From Cyclospora cayetanensis (Eukaryota > Apicomplexa > Conoidasida > Eucoccidiorida > Eimeriidae): DNA of 64,000 bases. This document shows, piece after piece, positions 22,108 to 33,669 of the stretch. The stretch is taken from NCBI RefSeq assembly GCF_002999335.1, contig NW_020312303.1, positions 163,501 through 227,500 of the forward strand, in the 5' to 3' direction. Under the pieces are notes generated by a model, which was not told the DNA's origin, made no database searches, and worked only from the letters and a program-made list of their open reading frames with translations. A program made the translations under genes and the position numbers. How positions within the stretch are numbered: position 1 is the first letter of the stretch; every line of letters begins with the position of its first letter.

Positions 22108-22214
22108 TTTGCGCACTGACACGTTTCAGCGGCCTGCGCAGCTGTTGCAACCATTCGCAGGAGCAAGTGTGGCAGTGTATGCAAAAAAAACGCCCACACA
22201 CCATTCGCAACAGC

Positions 22215-22286
22215 ATGCGGGGGGGAGGAGGAGGGGGAGAGAGGGGAGCACTGCTCCCCTCTCTCTCCCCCCCTCCTCCTCCCCGC
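22215..22286. repeat. Perfect purine/pyrimidine hairpin
   Basis: GGGGGGAGGAGGAGGGGGAG, GAGGGGAGCA and their reverse complement abut almost without a loop. This gives a stem of about 33 bp with one strand of each arm all-purine. It lies 3' of the satellite, between two convergent genes. Confidence 0.9.
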
Positions 22287-22645
22287 GTCAGCTGTCACTG
22301 CAGCGCCTTCCATAGCCTTTTTCACTCATACTGCCCTCCACACTTTTCAGCTGGCTTTCAAGCACAAGACTTCCACTTTCTCGCTACAGTCAGACACCCT
22401 TTTCCTGCCCTTCATTTAGTTAGAAAGTCTAAGTCCAGCTAGCCACCTAGTAAGTACATAAACGTGTATACCTAATTACAGAGAGACACGGCTATACAGA
22501 CTAGAGATTTCAAAGAGTGCTCGCTGAACACAAATACGCGAAACCTTTGGCGATTTGCTGCTGCTGTGCCTTCTCCCGCTCTCTCTTTCGCTATCTTTCT
22601 CTCTTCCTGGTAGTAGCGACGAGCGCATTGTCTTGCGACGAGCGA

Positions 22646-25600
22646 TTAATGCTGCGCTTCCATGGTGTCGTCTGGTCCTGAGTCGTTGCTCTCCTCCTCT
22701 TCATCTGAAGTTTCCTCTTCTTCATCGTCTGAAGCGTCTTCATCGTCTGAAGCGTCTTCTTCGTCTGAAGCGTCTTCTTCTTCCTCGTCTTCCTCTTCTT
22801 CGTCTTCCTCTTCTTCGTCATCTGAAGTCACTTCATTTGTTGGGAGCGAGACATTGGCGTCGGCGCTTAGAAACTTGCACAGCGCCTTCAGCGACACTGC
22901 GAGGCAGCAAATTCCTAAAGCGTTTAGGCCTTTAATCGTGGAAGAAACCTGCGCATGCCAAAGCAGAATTTAGCGCTTTTTTGCGTCACGAGGAGCTCTC
23001 GGGATGCAAAGGACAGAGGAAGAGAGAGAGATTCAGAGAGAGAGCTAGAGAGAGAGATTCAGAGAGAGAGCTAGAGAGAGAGATTCAGAGAGAGAGCTAG
23101 AGAGAGAGATTCAGAGAGAGAGCTAGAGAGAGAGATTCAGAGAGAGAGCTAGAGAGAGAGCCTGAGAACGAGCTCAAGAGCTAGAGAGAGCGAGATTCAA
23201 AAAGAGAGCGCCCTCTTTCTCTTTTGCCTCGCTTTTCTCTTCTAGAACGTTCCTGCGAGGAAGGGGAGGGAGGGAGGGAGGGGGGTAAGAACGTCGGATC
23301 GGTGATGTACCTTCTCCGTGTTGGTGATGACGCAGAGGGTACTACAGGCAGCTTCCTTCGCTGATGCTGAATTAGTCCCCGCAAAAGCCGTAATAAATCT
23401 GCTCAAATACTTCCGTGCGACGCAGTGTACTTCTGCCGAGGTGACAGCCTCTACCTTCGCGAGCAGCTCCTTATTGCTGTTGAGCGGCATGCCTCTAAGG
23501 ACGGCCAAGACGTTCTGGAAAGCGACATCCTGAGGCGTCTCCTCCTTTCTGCAATGAAAAAAAGCAAAAAAAACCATTGGATTTTCAAAATAGGCTACAC
23601 AATGATTCTAACGAGCACACCCCAGGAGCGGCTACACATATACATACACATGCATACATGCATGCACACACACATACACGTATACAAATATACATCGCGA
23701 ACACGGCTTCTTCCCCTCCTTCCAGCCAGCAACTTGCACCCTGACAGTCTTTCCTGCATGCATACCCTATGATTGAGCAGAGAAGAGAGCACTTTGCTGC
23801 ACGAAGTTCAGAATCGGGAAATTCAGCTTCCCCCGAAGCGATGGGTCGAAACGCACAGAGGGAAGCCGATAGGGCCTGCATCAAATACAACACACGCAGC
23901 GAATGCAGAGAAATTTAAAAAATCAAAGAGCGATACATTAAAATAAGGAGGACTGACACGCGCGCGCGCACAGATACACACACATAGACACACAAACATA
24001 GACAGACACACAGAGACAGACACACAGAGACATACACACACACACATAGACACACACATAGACAGACGCACAGACATAGAAACATACAGACAGACACACG
24101 GACACATAGAAACACACATAGACAGACACACATAGACAGACACACAGAGACATATACACACACACATAGACAGACGCACAGACATACACAGACAGACAGA
24201 CACATAGAAACACATTGAAAAGTGGAATACGGCAGTTTTTTGCGTTTATATTTCTCGTGGCTTCGGCAAGACGAGGCGTGGCTGTTGCTTGAGATGCGTG
24301 ATCACTTGCAGCAAGATTGCAAGATCCCTATCGAGATCCATATCAAGATACATATATGTATGTATCAAGACAGCAAACCAGATCAACGTAAAGACATCAA
24401 ACCATCAAGATGCGAAGACAAAAAAAGACATCAAAGAACAGCACTAAACACAGAGAAATATGAAAGCCTCAAGAAGCATCAGAAAACATGAATATCGAAA
24501 GACATCAAGGCAGCACCCGACATTCGCTGTCGCCAATTCCCCGTGTATTTCGCAAAAACTCTCTAAGTTTTGCTCACTGAAACAGGATCTGTGGCTGGAG
24601 AGATCTTCAGCGTGAGCAGTCCAGCGTCGGGGGAGTAACACAAGTCGCAGCCATAGGAGAAGCCTCCCCCTCGAATTACTCTAAACAACAACCCTGCATC
24701 AAACGGCACAAAAAATAACCGCATTCCTGCTCCGCCATGCGGAAAGACGCAAACACCACTTCATCAAACTTGAGAACAGCTCCTGGAGACACGCCAAAGC
24801 CACCCCACAAGAACCGCTTCACGCTTCACTCACCTTCCATCATTGAGCAACATTCGCAGAGCACGAGAAGGGCAGGAAATTCTTCATGCTCAAAGCCTTC
24901 TGGAGCTTCGACAGTCGCATGCAAATGCGCAGACGCACTGCTGCCGATTCCTACAACGACACGGGCTGTCTCTGGATCTGCTGCTGCGTTTGCGTCTCCT
25001 GCTGCTGCTGCTCTTGTTGCTGCTCTTGTTGCTGCTCTTGTTGTTGCTTGTGCTTCTGCTGCTGCTTCTGCGTTTGCGTCTTCTGCTGCTGCTGCTCTTG
25101 TTGCTGCTCTTGTTGTTGCTTGTGCTTCTGCTGCTGCCTCTGCGTTTGCGTCTTCTGCTGCTGCTGCTCTTGTTGCTGTTGATCTAGGTGTAGTCTTGCT
25201 CCTGCTTGCCTTGTCGAGCGCTGCAAGCCGCACATCGAGGATTTTGTGGGGAGGCATTCCCCTTGGTGGCAGCAGTGCGTGTTGTTGTGGGTCGCTTTTC
25301 GCGGAGAGGGGGTTCACTGCACTGGTCAAAACTTCTTGCCAGTCCTCCTGCAGCTTGTCTGCTTCGGCTGCAACGTGTAGCAGCATCCGAGCAGGCTGGA
25401 AAAGCGCCTTGTAGACGCGCGTGAGGCTTTCGCTGAAAAGCGTGGCATTTGCCCCCCCTCTCTCCCGCCCGTTCGATGCGGCAGCTTTGCGAATCGCCAC
25501 GGCAGTGCTGCGACTGCTGCAGCCAAATCCGCATGCATTCAGGGTGCAGCGGCGCGAGAACCACAGCGCTCGTTCGAGCTGCTGCAAAAGGTATTGAGGA

Positions 25601-28600
25601 TTTCGCTTCCTCCTCGCCAGCTGCTTCTTCTGCCGCTTGAGCTGGATCAACACGCGAGCATCCTCGAGACAGACTCCCCGCACCAAGGCACCCAACAAAA
25701 TCGCAAGCTGCTTCAAGAAAGCCACTTGACACACAAGATGCATCGTCACGAGATCGTACAGGGCGGAGGGGGGAGAACCCACGCTGCTGCTGCCGCTACT
25801 GCCCAGTCCTATGCTGTAAGCCGTGATGTATCGAAGCAACAAGCCTGTAAACACTTTGTGCTGCAGACGCACGGAGGCATCAGCATCAGCAGCAAGAGCA
25901 GCGGCTGCAGGAGCTGCCGATGCAGCCGCAAGCGTCACACCCGCAGCAATTGTCTCCGAATCGAGGTCGAGCATCTCTGCCTCTTGACGCGTCACTTGGA
26001 TGTCTGACTCCGGCAGCAGCTGCAGCAGCAGCTGCAGCTGCTGCTTCTCTTCGTCTCCCCAGTGGAGAGGCGTCCTTACAAACAGACGCACAGACACAAA
26101 CTCCGAAGGAACGCTGTTCAACTGCAGCAAAAGGCTGCAAGTGCTGCAGGCGCCGCCGCTGCAGCTGCTGTTCGTCTCCACAGCTGCTGCTGCTGCTGCT
26201 CCTGTTGCCATGGGAGCAGCGCCTTCCAGAGGAAACGTTGTCTGCACGTTCGCGCTGAAGAGAGACACTCCCTCTACAGATGCAAAGGGGACCGTGTCGA
26301 GCAACGCTTGAGGCGGCAGCTGCTTTTGCCTCTGCTTCACTCCGTCCAGATACGCAGCAAGCTGCTGCAGCTGCTCGCTGCCTGCCTGCTGCACAACTGC
26401 TGCCGCTACAGCAGCGTCTGCAGCAGCTTGCCGCTCGGCAAGGCTGCGAGATGGCCAGCAAGACACTGTAGCTGCAGCCGCATTCACGAGATACTCCTGC
26501 AACAAATCTCGCCAAAAGGAAGGCGGCTTTGCCAAGAGAGCGGCAGCTATTGCCCCCTGATCAAACGCTTGCTGCAACGCCTCCGGAGCAGATCCATACA
26601 AGAAATACTCGTTCATCACGTCCACCACTGCAGAATAGTATGCGCATGTCACACAGATACCACACACATGACACACATGACGCAGAGTGAAAGAGAGACG
26701 CTCGCGTGAGAAGCACTGCTCTCGCACGCCGCAAAAGCAAATAGAGGAGCTGCAGGAGCAGTGCGGAGCGACGCAGTGTTATTAAGGCATAATCAAAAGC
26801 ACACTCGAGAAATTCCAAGCTGTCTAGCGCTTCAGGAGGGGGAGACGAGGAGGAGTAGGGGGATGGGTGGGTGCAAAGGCTTGTGAAGGATCCATATCTC
26901 TCTCCATCTACCCATCTCATCAATCTCTCTATCTCAATCTCTCTCTATCTACCTATCTCATCAATCTCTCTATCTCAATCTCTCTCTATCTACCTATCTC
27001 ATCAATCTCTCTATCTCAATCTCTCTCTATCTCAATCTCTCTCTCTCTCTATCTACCTATCTCATCAATCTCTCTATCTCAATCTCTCTCTATCTCAATC
27101 TCTCTCTGTCTCTATCTACCCATCTCATCAATCTCTCTATATCTCTCTCCATCTACCCATCTCATCAATCTCTCTATCTCAATCTCTCTCTATCTACCTA
27201 TCTCATCAATCTCTCTATATCTCTCTCCATCTACCCATCTCATCTCTGTCTACCCGTCAATCTACCTATCTCATCAATCTCTCTATATCTCTCTCCATCT
27301 ACCTATCTCATCAATCTCTCTATATCTCTCTCTATCTACCTATCTCATCAATCTCTCTATCTCAATCTCTCTCTATCTACCTATCTCATCAATCTCTCTA
27401 TCTCAATCTCTCTCTATCTACCTATCTCATCAATCTCTCTATCTCAATCTCTCTCTATCTACCTATCTCATCAATCTCTCTATATCTCTCTCCATCTACC
27501 TATCTCATCAATCTCTCTATATCTCTCTCTATCTACCTATCTCATCAATCTCTCTATATCTCTCTCTATCTACCTATCTCATCAATCTCTCTATCTCAAT
27601 CTCTCTCTATCTACCTATCTCATCAATCTCTCTATATCTCTCTCCATCTACCTATCTCATCAATCTCTCTATCTCAATCTCTCTCTATCTACCTATCTCA
27701 TCAATCTCTCTATCTCAATCTCTCTCCATCTACCTATCTCATCAATCTCTCTATATCTCTCTCCATCTACCCATCTCATCTCTGTCTACCCGTCAATCTA
27801 CCCATCTCATCAATCTCTCTATCTCAATCTCTCTCTATCTCAATCTCTCTCTATCTCCTCTCTCTCTACATATATACATCTATGTATATATAAATAGCTT
27901 ACGCGTGGCATGAGGACTTGTTTCCAGGCTGAAGGTGAACTGCAGCAGCTCGCGCTCAATGATACCCTTAATGCGCTTGAGATCGATAGCTCCCTTCGTT
28001 TCTGCAGCAATCAAAGAGAGCATCTTGTTCGCCACCATCCATCCCTGCTGCTGTTGCAGCTGCTCTTCTTCCACGTCTCCTGCCCCCTCCGCGTCGCTCT
28101 TGCCGCTGCTTTCTGGCGCCAACACGCAGCAAGGTCGAAGCTCTCCAGGCTCCTCCGCAAGCCTCTCTTTCCGCATCGACGACGCTCCGCGCTGAAGTAG
28201 CGTCACATCGGAAGCCTCGATGTACAGGCACGTAGACTGGAAGGATTCCGACCCAAACTCCACTGCCGAGCAGAGAGCGTTTCGACATTCCACCATCTCC
28301 CGCTCGAGGATTGCAGCATTCGTATCCGTCAAATAATAGCCGAGAACGTCTAAAGCTGCTCGCTCCTCGAAACACTTCCAGGGAGCACCTCTCCAGCCGA
28401 CTACCACACGCCCTGTGTCGCTCGCGTCTGCTGGAAAGCACACTTTAGTTCTGCAACTCGCATGCAGAGGCGCCACATTTACAGGAGACGTCCACGGAGC
28501 TGCTCCGTACGTCAGCGGCTTCGCCAAGGCAGCCAAAAGCTCCGCTCGCCATCCACTAGCTGCCGCGTCAGACGCCTTAGCCATTGTGTCTAATGCAGCC

Positions 28601-31190
28601 GCAGACGCAGCCGATTTGAGTGGAGGAGAAGGAGATTCAGTAGATGCAGCAGATGTTGCAGTTGCAGATGTAGATGTTGTAGATGGCGTTGCAACATTTC
28701 CTGCTGCTGCTGTGTTCGCTGCTGCTCCGGATGCAACGTTTGCAGGAGGGCAGTCTGGAGCAGCCGTTTCTTCTCGCGCGACACACGACGCGAAAATTTT
28801 GTCTGTCGCTGCCTCGAGAGTCTTCAGAAGTCTCGTAACAGGCACCGTTCCAGTTGCCATCAACGCCATGTTCTCCCATCGATAAAATGCCTTGTGATAA
28901 GCCTTCACACGCGCATTGGTTGTTGTGCGAAGCCACTGCATTCGACCTCCAGTCTCGAAAGTATAGCCACTGTCTCCTGGATACAAGAGCGACAGCAGTG
29001 CGCTATTCGCCACACTGTTGGCGGTTCGCTCGCAAGCTTCCATCTCGCTGTAGACAACTCCTAAGCACAAGACACAGAGCTGCATGCGCGTGGAAATGAG
29101 TCCAACCCACATTTCGCTAGGAATAGTCACCATACACGACACGGAGCTAGTCTACAGCCAGCTTGCATCACACGCCATTGCACCGCGCACGGTAAGGCAG
29201 GCAGACAGAGCGGCAAACAAAGAAACAGAGAGATTTGCAGCGAGACAAGCAGATATGCAGGCAGACAGACAGATATGCAGGCAGACAGACAGATATGCAG
29301 GCAGACAGATATGCAGGCAGACAGATATGCAGGCAGACAAAGAAACAGACAGATATGCAGGCAAACAGACAGATATGCAGGCAAACAGACAGATATGCAG
29401 GCAGACAGACAGATATGCAGGCAGACAAAAACAAACAAGCAGACATGCAGCAAGACAAACAGATATGCAGCAAGACAAACAGATATGCAGGCAGACAAAA
29501 ACAAACAAGCAGATATGCAGACAAACAAGCAGCCAAACAGACAGACAGAGAGACAAACGAGCAGCCAAACAGACAGACGAATCCGCATGCAGACGCTCTA
29601 GCGCCAAGTGGCGTGTTTAGAAAACAAAACGGTTGTATTTAACACTCCAGACGCGCAAACACCCTTGGCGTGGCTAGCTCCAAAGCTTTCCTCGAAACTA
29701 AGCGGCTAATCCTTACCTGCGCTGCGTCCGTCAGGCTTGAAGTGATGAACTTCCGTGAAGAATGCATCATCATCTAGAGTCGGAAGGAGAAGATGCTCCA
29801 AATAGACTGAGATCGAAACAGCCAGCGAAAAACAGCAGACAGTAGACAGTTACAAAGGGGTATCTCAAAGGCAGGGAAAAGCAAACAACGCCTTCGAAAG
29901 AAAGCCTCAATCTTAAAGCCTTTCTGTCTCTCTCTCTCTCCCCTTTCGCGCAAAGTGAAACAACCTGGCATGGGAAGCTTCTCGCATATAACTGCCCCCT
30001 TCCCGCCTTCGAGACATGTAGACAAACATACATACATGCATGCAAGCGCACATGCATGCATACATAAATGCATACATATGTACATGCATACATACGTACA
30101 TGCATGCATGCATACATATACCTGGGAGATCCTGGCATGCTCACACACACTTTCACACACACTTTCACACACACACACACATCCGCATACAAAAGAAGCT
30201 CCTACATGCGATACGCATGTATGTACACACATATGTATATGTACATATAGACACACACATGCATCCTAAATTTGCCAAATGCCTCCACACGCGCAAACAG
30301 CTACAGACACGCAAGGCAAGGGAATTATTACTCGGCAGAAGCGTTTCCAGGCCCTTATATCCGGCAGTATTCAGAGTGTAAGTTGTGTGATCTGTAGCAG
30401 TCCATGCATTAGTTCCCTGGGAAAGACACCGCGCAGCTGCCAAATCAAGAAAACCCTGAACAAAAAGGCAAGAGCAAACTCAGTGCAGAAGGAGCTCTAA
30501 GATGTGCGCTATACAGATTCTGTATCTGTACATGTATAGGGATGAATGTGTGTATGCATATTTGTGTGTATATTTGTGTGTATATTTGAGGGTATGTTTG
30601 CATGTATATGTGTATGTATATGTGTATGTTTATTTGTGTGTATATGTGTATGTATGTCTGTACATGTATATTTGTACATGTATATCTGTACATGTATATC
30701 TGTACATGTATGTTTGTACATGTATATCTGTATATTAGTATGTATATTTGTGTCTTTTTTCTGTTGATCTGTCTGGGGGGAGAGCAGAAGGCTCATGCGC
30801 GCAGGTTGGATAAGGAGATGCAGCGCTATTTCGGCGCACGCGGCTTACTTTGTACGGGTAGTTTTTGCTGCCTAAGAAGACGAGATGCTCGAGCGTGTGC
30901 GGAAGACCTTCTTCCGTGTGTGTTTCTGTTTTGAAGGATACGTGTAGCGTGCAAGTTGGGGATGGAATGTTGCACACGAAGACGCGCATGCGGGTTCGCA
31001 TGCAGCGAATCTCGCGAATGCAGCAGTGGAGCACCGAGAAGTGCTGAATCTCTTGAAAGCTGGAGGGCAAAGGTTCTGGGGGAGAACCTCTGCCGGCAGA
31101 TGTCGAGTTGCAGACAGCGCAAGGAACGCTTACGCTGCTCCCCCGCAGGTGAGAAACGGAGTCGCTGCTCGCCATATTCCGTGTGCTCAT
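22646..31190 (-). CDS. M16 (pitrilysin/insulinase-type) zinc metalloprotease, ten exons
   Basis: The model is complement(join(22646..22948,23311..23548,23766..23875,24578..24693,24834..26627,26728..26829,27903..29060,29717..29806,30332..30455,30849..31190)), 1458 residues, all phases consistent. The inverted zinc motif HTLEH is at residues 98-102 (H98 and H102 ligands, E101 catalytic), with E191 in GVVYSEMEA the likely third ligand. Flanking blocks ([43 protein letters not shown] with R1211 and Y1217) match the large single-chain M16C-like group of uncharacterised proteases related to yeast YOL098C. That group forms a peptide-degrading clam-shell of four homologous domains. Eimeria-type inserts interrupt it: an Ala/Ser/Thr stretch near residues 285-335 and a repeated [20 protein letters not shown] block in exon 6. 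The C-terminus is an Asp/Glu/Ser tail. No clear signal peptide is seen, so location is unknown. Confidence 0.88.
23020..23165. repeat. 26-bp GA-rich tandem repeat in intron 9 of the M16 gene
   Basis: The unit AGAGAGAGATTCAGAGAGAG plus AGCTAG is repeated about five to six times almost perfectly. Confidence 0.92.
23950..24215. repeat. (ACACATAGACAG)n microsatellite in intron 7 of the M16 gene
   Basis: Imperfect CACACATAGACAGACACACA repeats lie between the exons at 24578 and 23875. Confidence 0.88.
24965..25190. repeat. Coding CTG-rich minisatellite, 60-78-bp units, in exon 6 of the M16 gene
   Basis: Blocks of CTGCTGCTGCTCTTGTTGCT and TTCTGCGTTTGCGTCTTCTG recur two to three times. On the coding strand they read as [14 protein letters not shown] and EAQATTR units. 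The unit length is a multiple of three, so the frame is kept. Confidence 0.88.
26885..27885. repeat. 1-kb CTCTCTAT/CATCAATC minisatellite in intron 4 of the M16 gene
   Basis: Units of about 40-50 bp (CTATCTACCTATCTCATCAA, TCTCTCTATCTCAATCTCTC) are repeated some 20 times with variants (CCATCTACC, CTGTCTACCCGTC). The array fills almost the whole intron between 27903 and 26829 and is open in two plus frames, giving Ser/Ile/Leu pseudo-proteins of over 340 codons. Confidence 0.93.
29195..29585. repeat. CAGACAGATATGCAGG minisatellite in intron 3 of the M16 gene
   Basis: The 16-18-bp unit GCAGACAGACAGATATGCAG repeats about 18 times with variants (AAACAAGCAG, AGCAAGACAAACAG). Confidence 0.9.
30000..30280. 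repeat. CATGCATA and CACA microsatellites in intron 2 of the M16 gene
   Basis: Imperfect (CATGCATACATA)n is followed by (CACACTTT)n and (CA)n between exons 30332 and 29806. Confidence 0.8.
30530..30765. repeat. TGTATATT/TGTACATG microsatellite in intron 1 of the M16 gene
   Basis: TATATTTGTGTG repeats are followed by CTGTACATGTATAT repeats between exons 30849 and 30455. Confidence 0.85.
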
Positions 31191-31780
31191 CAGCGCTTGA
31201 CTGCAGAACTGGGCTGAACGGAGCGTCTGTTGGGGAGTGCCTTAGGCGAGGCTGCGTTTGCAAGTGGCGAGGGAGCTCTATGGCACAATACAAGGTGACA
31301 GACGTTTGGGGGGATGGGAGAGAGAAGACAAGAGAGAGAGGGGAATCTCCGATGAAGGAGAGAGGGAAAGGGTGCTGGATTCAAGAGAACGTCTTTTCAA
31401 AGCGGCGGTTCCAATTGTTGGTGCCTGTACATACACCTCAGTGTGCGGTGGGCGAAGACCGCTCTCCCTCTGCCCTCTGTTTCTTCGGAATAAAAATTTG
31501 AATAGCCAGTCCTTTTCAGCCTTTCCCTCCGATATTAAAAAGCGAGAGCAAGCAAGGCTGCGAAGACACGCCACCTGAGTGCCGAAGATGCTCTGCCTTT
31601 GCAAAGCCTTTGTGCATGCCGTGCAGCCTCCAGCCCCCTTCCCGACGCCTCCCAACAAGCCCTCCCCGACACTGCCTCTTTCTTCCCCTTCCCTAATTGT
31701 ACGTCTTAAAGCCTCGTTGGCACATGAAATGCCACCTCTAAAATGCTCACGCAGCTCTGAATTTCACGCCCTCTGCAGGC
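31191..31780. promoter_or_regulatory. Shared upstream region of the M16 protease and the ankyrin protein
   Basis: The two start codons, 31190 on minus and 31781 on plus, point away from each other across about 590 bp. No open frame in between has motifs. The arrangement implies a bidirectional or back-to-back promoter; no defined element is recognised. Confidence 0.45.
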
Positions 31781-33669
31781 ATGCAGCGCAACATGAAACT
31801 CGCGCACGCGTCTCCGCGCGCTTCCGAGGGCCCCTCGGGGGCCCCCCCCCCAGCCGGGGGGCCCCCCCCCCCCGAAGGCGCTCCACGTACACCCCTCGAG
31901 GAAACACCCTCTCCTGAAGCTCCTGGAAGAGCTGCAGCAACAGCAACCCCACCCACCACCGCAGCGGCAGCCAGAAAAACAGCCGCAGGGGGGGAAGGCT
32001 TTCCGACAGGCAGCGTCGATGCGGCAGCAGTTGCTGCCTTTCACAAATCTGTGCGATCAGGTGATTTAGACGCCGTCGAAAAGGTGCTCACAATCCCCCA
32101 AAACAGCTGGCTAGCCGTCGCCGTTGACGCACACAGACGGTAAGCCCGTGAGCCTTCTCCCATCCCCGTGCGCTGCATGCGTGCGCGATCCCTCTCAACC
32201 CCCTCTCCCTGCCGCTGAAATAAACTGCTATGTGCGTTTGAGCGACTTCGGCAGTCTTGTGATTTCACGCTGCGTGCGCAGAACTGCGCTGCATCTCGCG
32301 GCATTCGATGGTCAGCTGCTCTCCTCTCTCCTTGCTGCTGCTGAAGATCTTGCTCTCCCCTGCACAGCACGCTCCTTGTGCGTCTGCATGCGCAAGCTGG
32401 CTTCGCCAGAAGGCTGATTTGGGGTGTATGGACGTCTGCCTCGCCCCCCCGAATGCATCTCGCCGCTTGCACGCTCCCGCGTTGCCGCTTTTCCTCAGGA
32501 AACGATCGGATGGTGCGACTGCTGCTGCGCGGAGGCGCGCAGCTAAAAGCTCCCGCATGCGATGGCATGACAGCGCTTCACTTTGCCAGCCAGAAAGGTC
32601 ATAAAGACGTTCTCGAAACAGTAAGCAAGGCGGATTATCAGGTGTTCCCTATCACACCCTCGCTGGCGAACAAATGGGGAAGCCTTTCAAAAAAGGCTGC
32701 AAGCGCGCTGATGCTCTCGCGCACGCGATGCATGTTTAGTCTCTTCCCGTCGAATTCTGCATGCATGCCTCTGCGCAGCTGCTGCAAAAGGGCGCTCCTG
32801 TCAACGGGCAGCTCTCCCGTGGCAAACGCACTGCGCTGCATCTGGCCGTTAAAGCAAAACACTTTTCTGCCGCCGTATCCCTTCTGGAATACGGTGAGAG
32901 ATTGATACAGACAGAGAAAGACAGAGAGAGACGTAGCCTCGCGTTTTTTGCACCGAGATGCTACCCTGGGCGCAGGCTTTGCTTGGTTGCACTTTGAGAC
33001 ACCTTTCAAAAGAGGCCTTCAAATCCGCGTGTCTATCCAGCCTTTATACATGTGTAAGTGTGTGTATGTGTTTGTGTATGTGTATATGTGTATGTGTATG
33101 TTTGTCTGTGTTTGTGCGTATATGGGTGTGTGTATGTGTATGTTTGTCTGTGTTTGTGCGTATATGGGTGTGTATGCATGTATGTGTGTATGTGCGTATG
33201 TGTGTATATGTGGGTATGTGTATGCATGCATCTGTCTGCATGCGTAAACTTCTATGCGGGCTTCTGTGTGCGGTACTATGTAGGCGCGAATTTGGAAGCG
33301 AAGACTGCGCAAGGGGAGACTGTTCTTGACTGGGTGTCTCCTGAGATCGCCGAGCTGCTGCAGGCAGCAGCAGCAGCGGCGCTCAACAGGCAGTCCAAGA
33401 AATCAACTGCACCAGCAGCAGCAGCTGAAGAAGCAACAGCTTCTCCCGCGCCAGGCGACACCGAAGCCAGCAGAGCGCGTAAGCGACTGAGGGAACAAAG
33501 CGCAGCAACTAGGGGCCAAGCATCAGCAGCAGAAACGCCGCTTCCTGCAGCACACGCTGCTGCTGAAGCCGGCGGTACTGCGGAAGAAAAAGACTCGAAA
33601 ACAAGACGCACCACCGCAAAGGTTCTGATAACTGCGTTACAGGAAGAAGCAGAAGAGAGCGACCTCTAG
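31781..33669 (+). CDS. Ankyrin-repeat protein, five exons
   Basis: The model is join(31781..32139,32282..32310,32499..32620,32779..32893,33284..33669), 336 residues, all phases consistent. Ankyrin repeats start near residue 86 (FHKSVRSGDLDAVEKVLTI). They continue with RTALHLAAFDG, NDRMVRLLLRGGA, GMTALHFASQKGH, RTALHLAVKAKH and GANLEAKTAQGET, which make four to five repeats with the canonical TALH and LLxxGA positions. The exon borders cut within repeats, as is common for ankyrin genes. The N-terminus is Pro/Ala-rich and includes a GGGGCCCC-encoded Gly/Pro tract. The C-terminus is Ala-rich and charged with a possible nuclear signal (SRARKRLREQ). It is presumably an adaptor that binds another protein; the partner is unknown. 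The start could also be the ATG at 31793. Confidence 0.8.
33050..33245. repeat. (TGTATGTG)n microsatellite in intron 4 of the ankyrin gene
   Basis: TGTGTATGTTTGTCTGTGTT-type units repeat between the exons ending at 32893 and starting at 33284. Confidence 0.88.

Noticed and set aside
21010..22325. Frames of 305, 249 and 189 codons on both strands
   Set aside because: They follow from an 81-bp unit (27 codons) without stops. Neither strand has a non-repetitive protein domain.
26867..27913. Two Ser/Ile/Leu frames of 340-348 codons
   Set aside because: Translation of the CTCTCTAT array within an M16 intron on the antisense strand.
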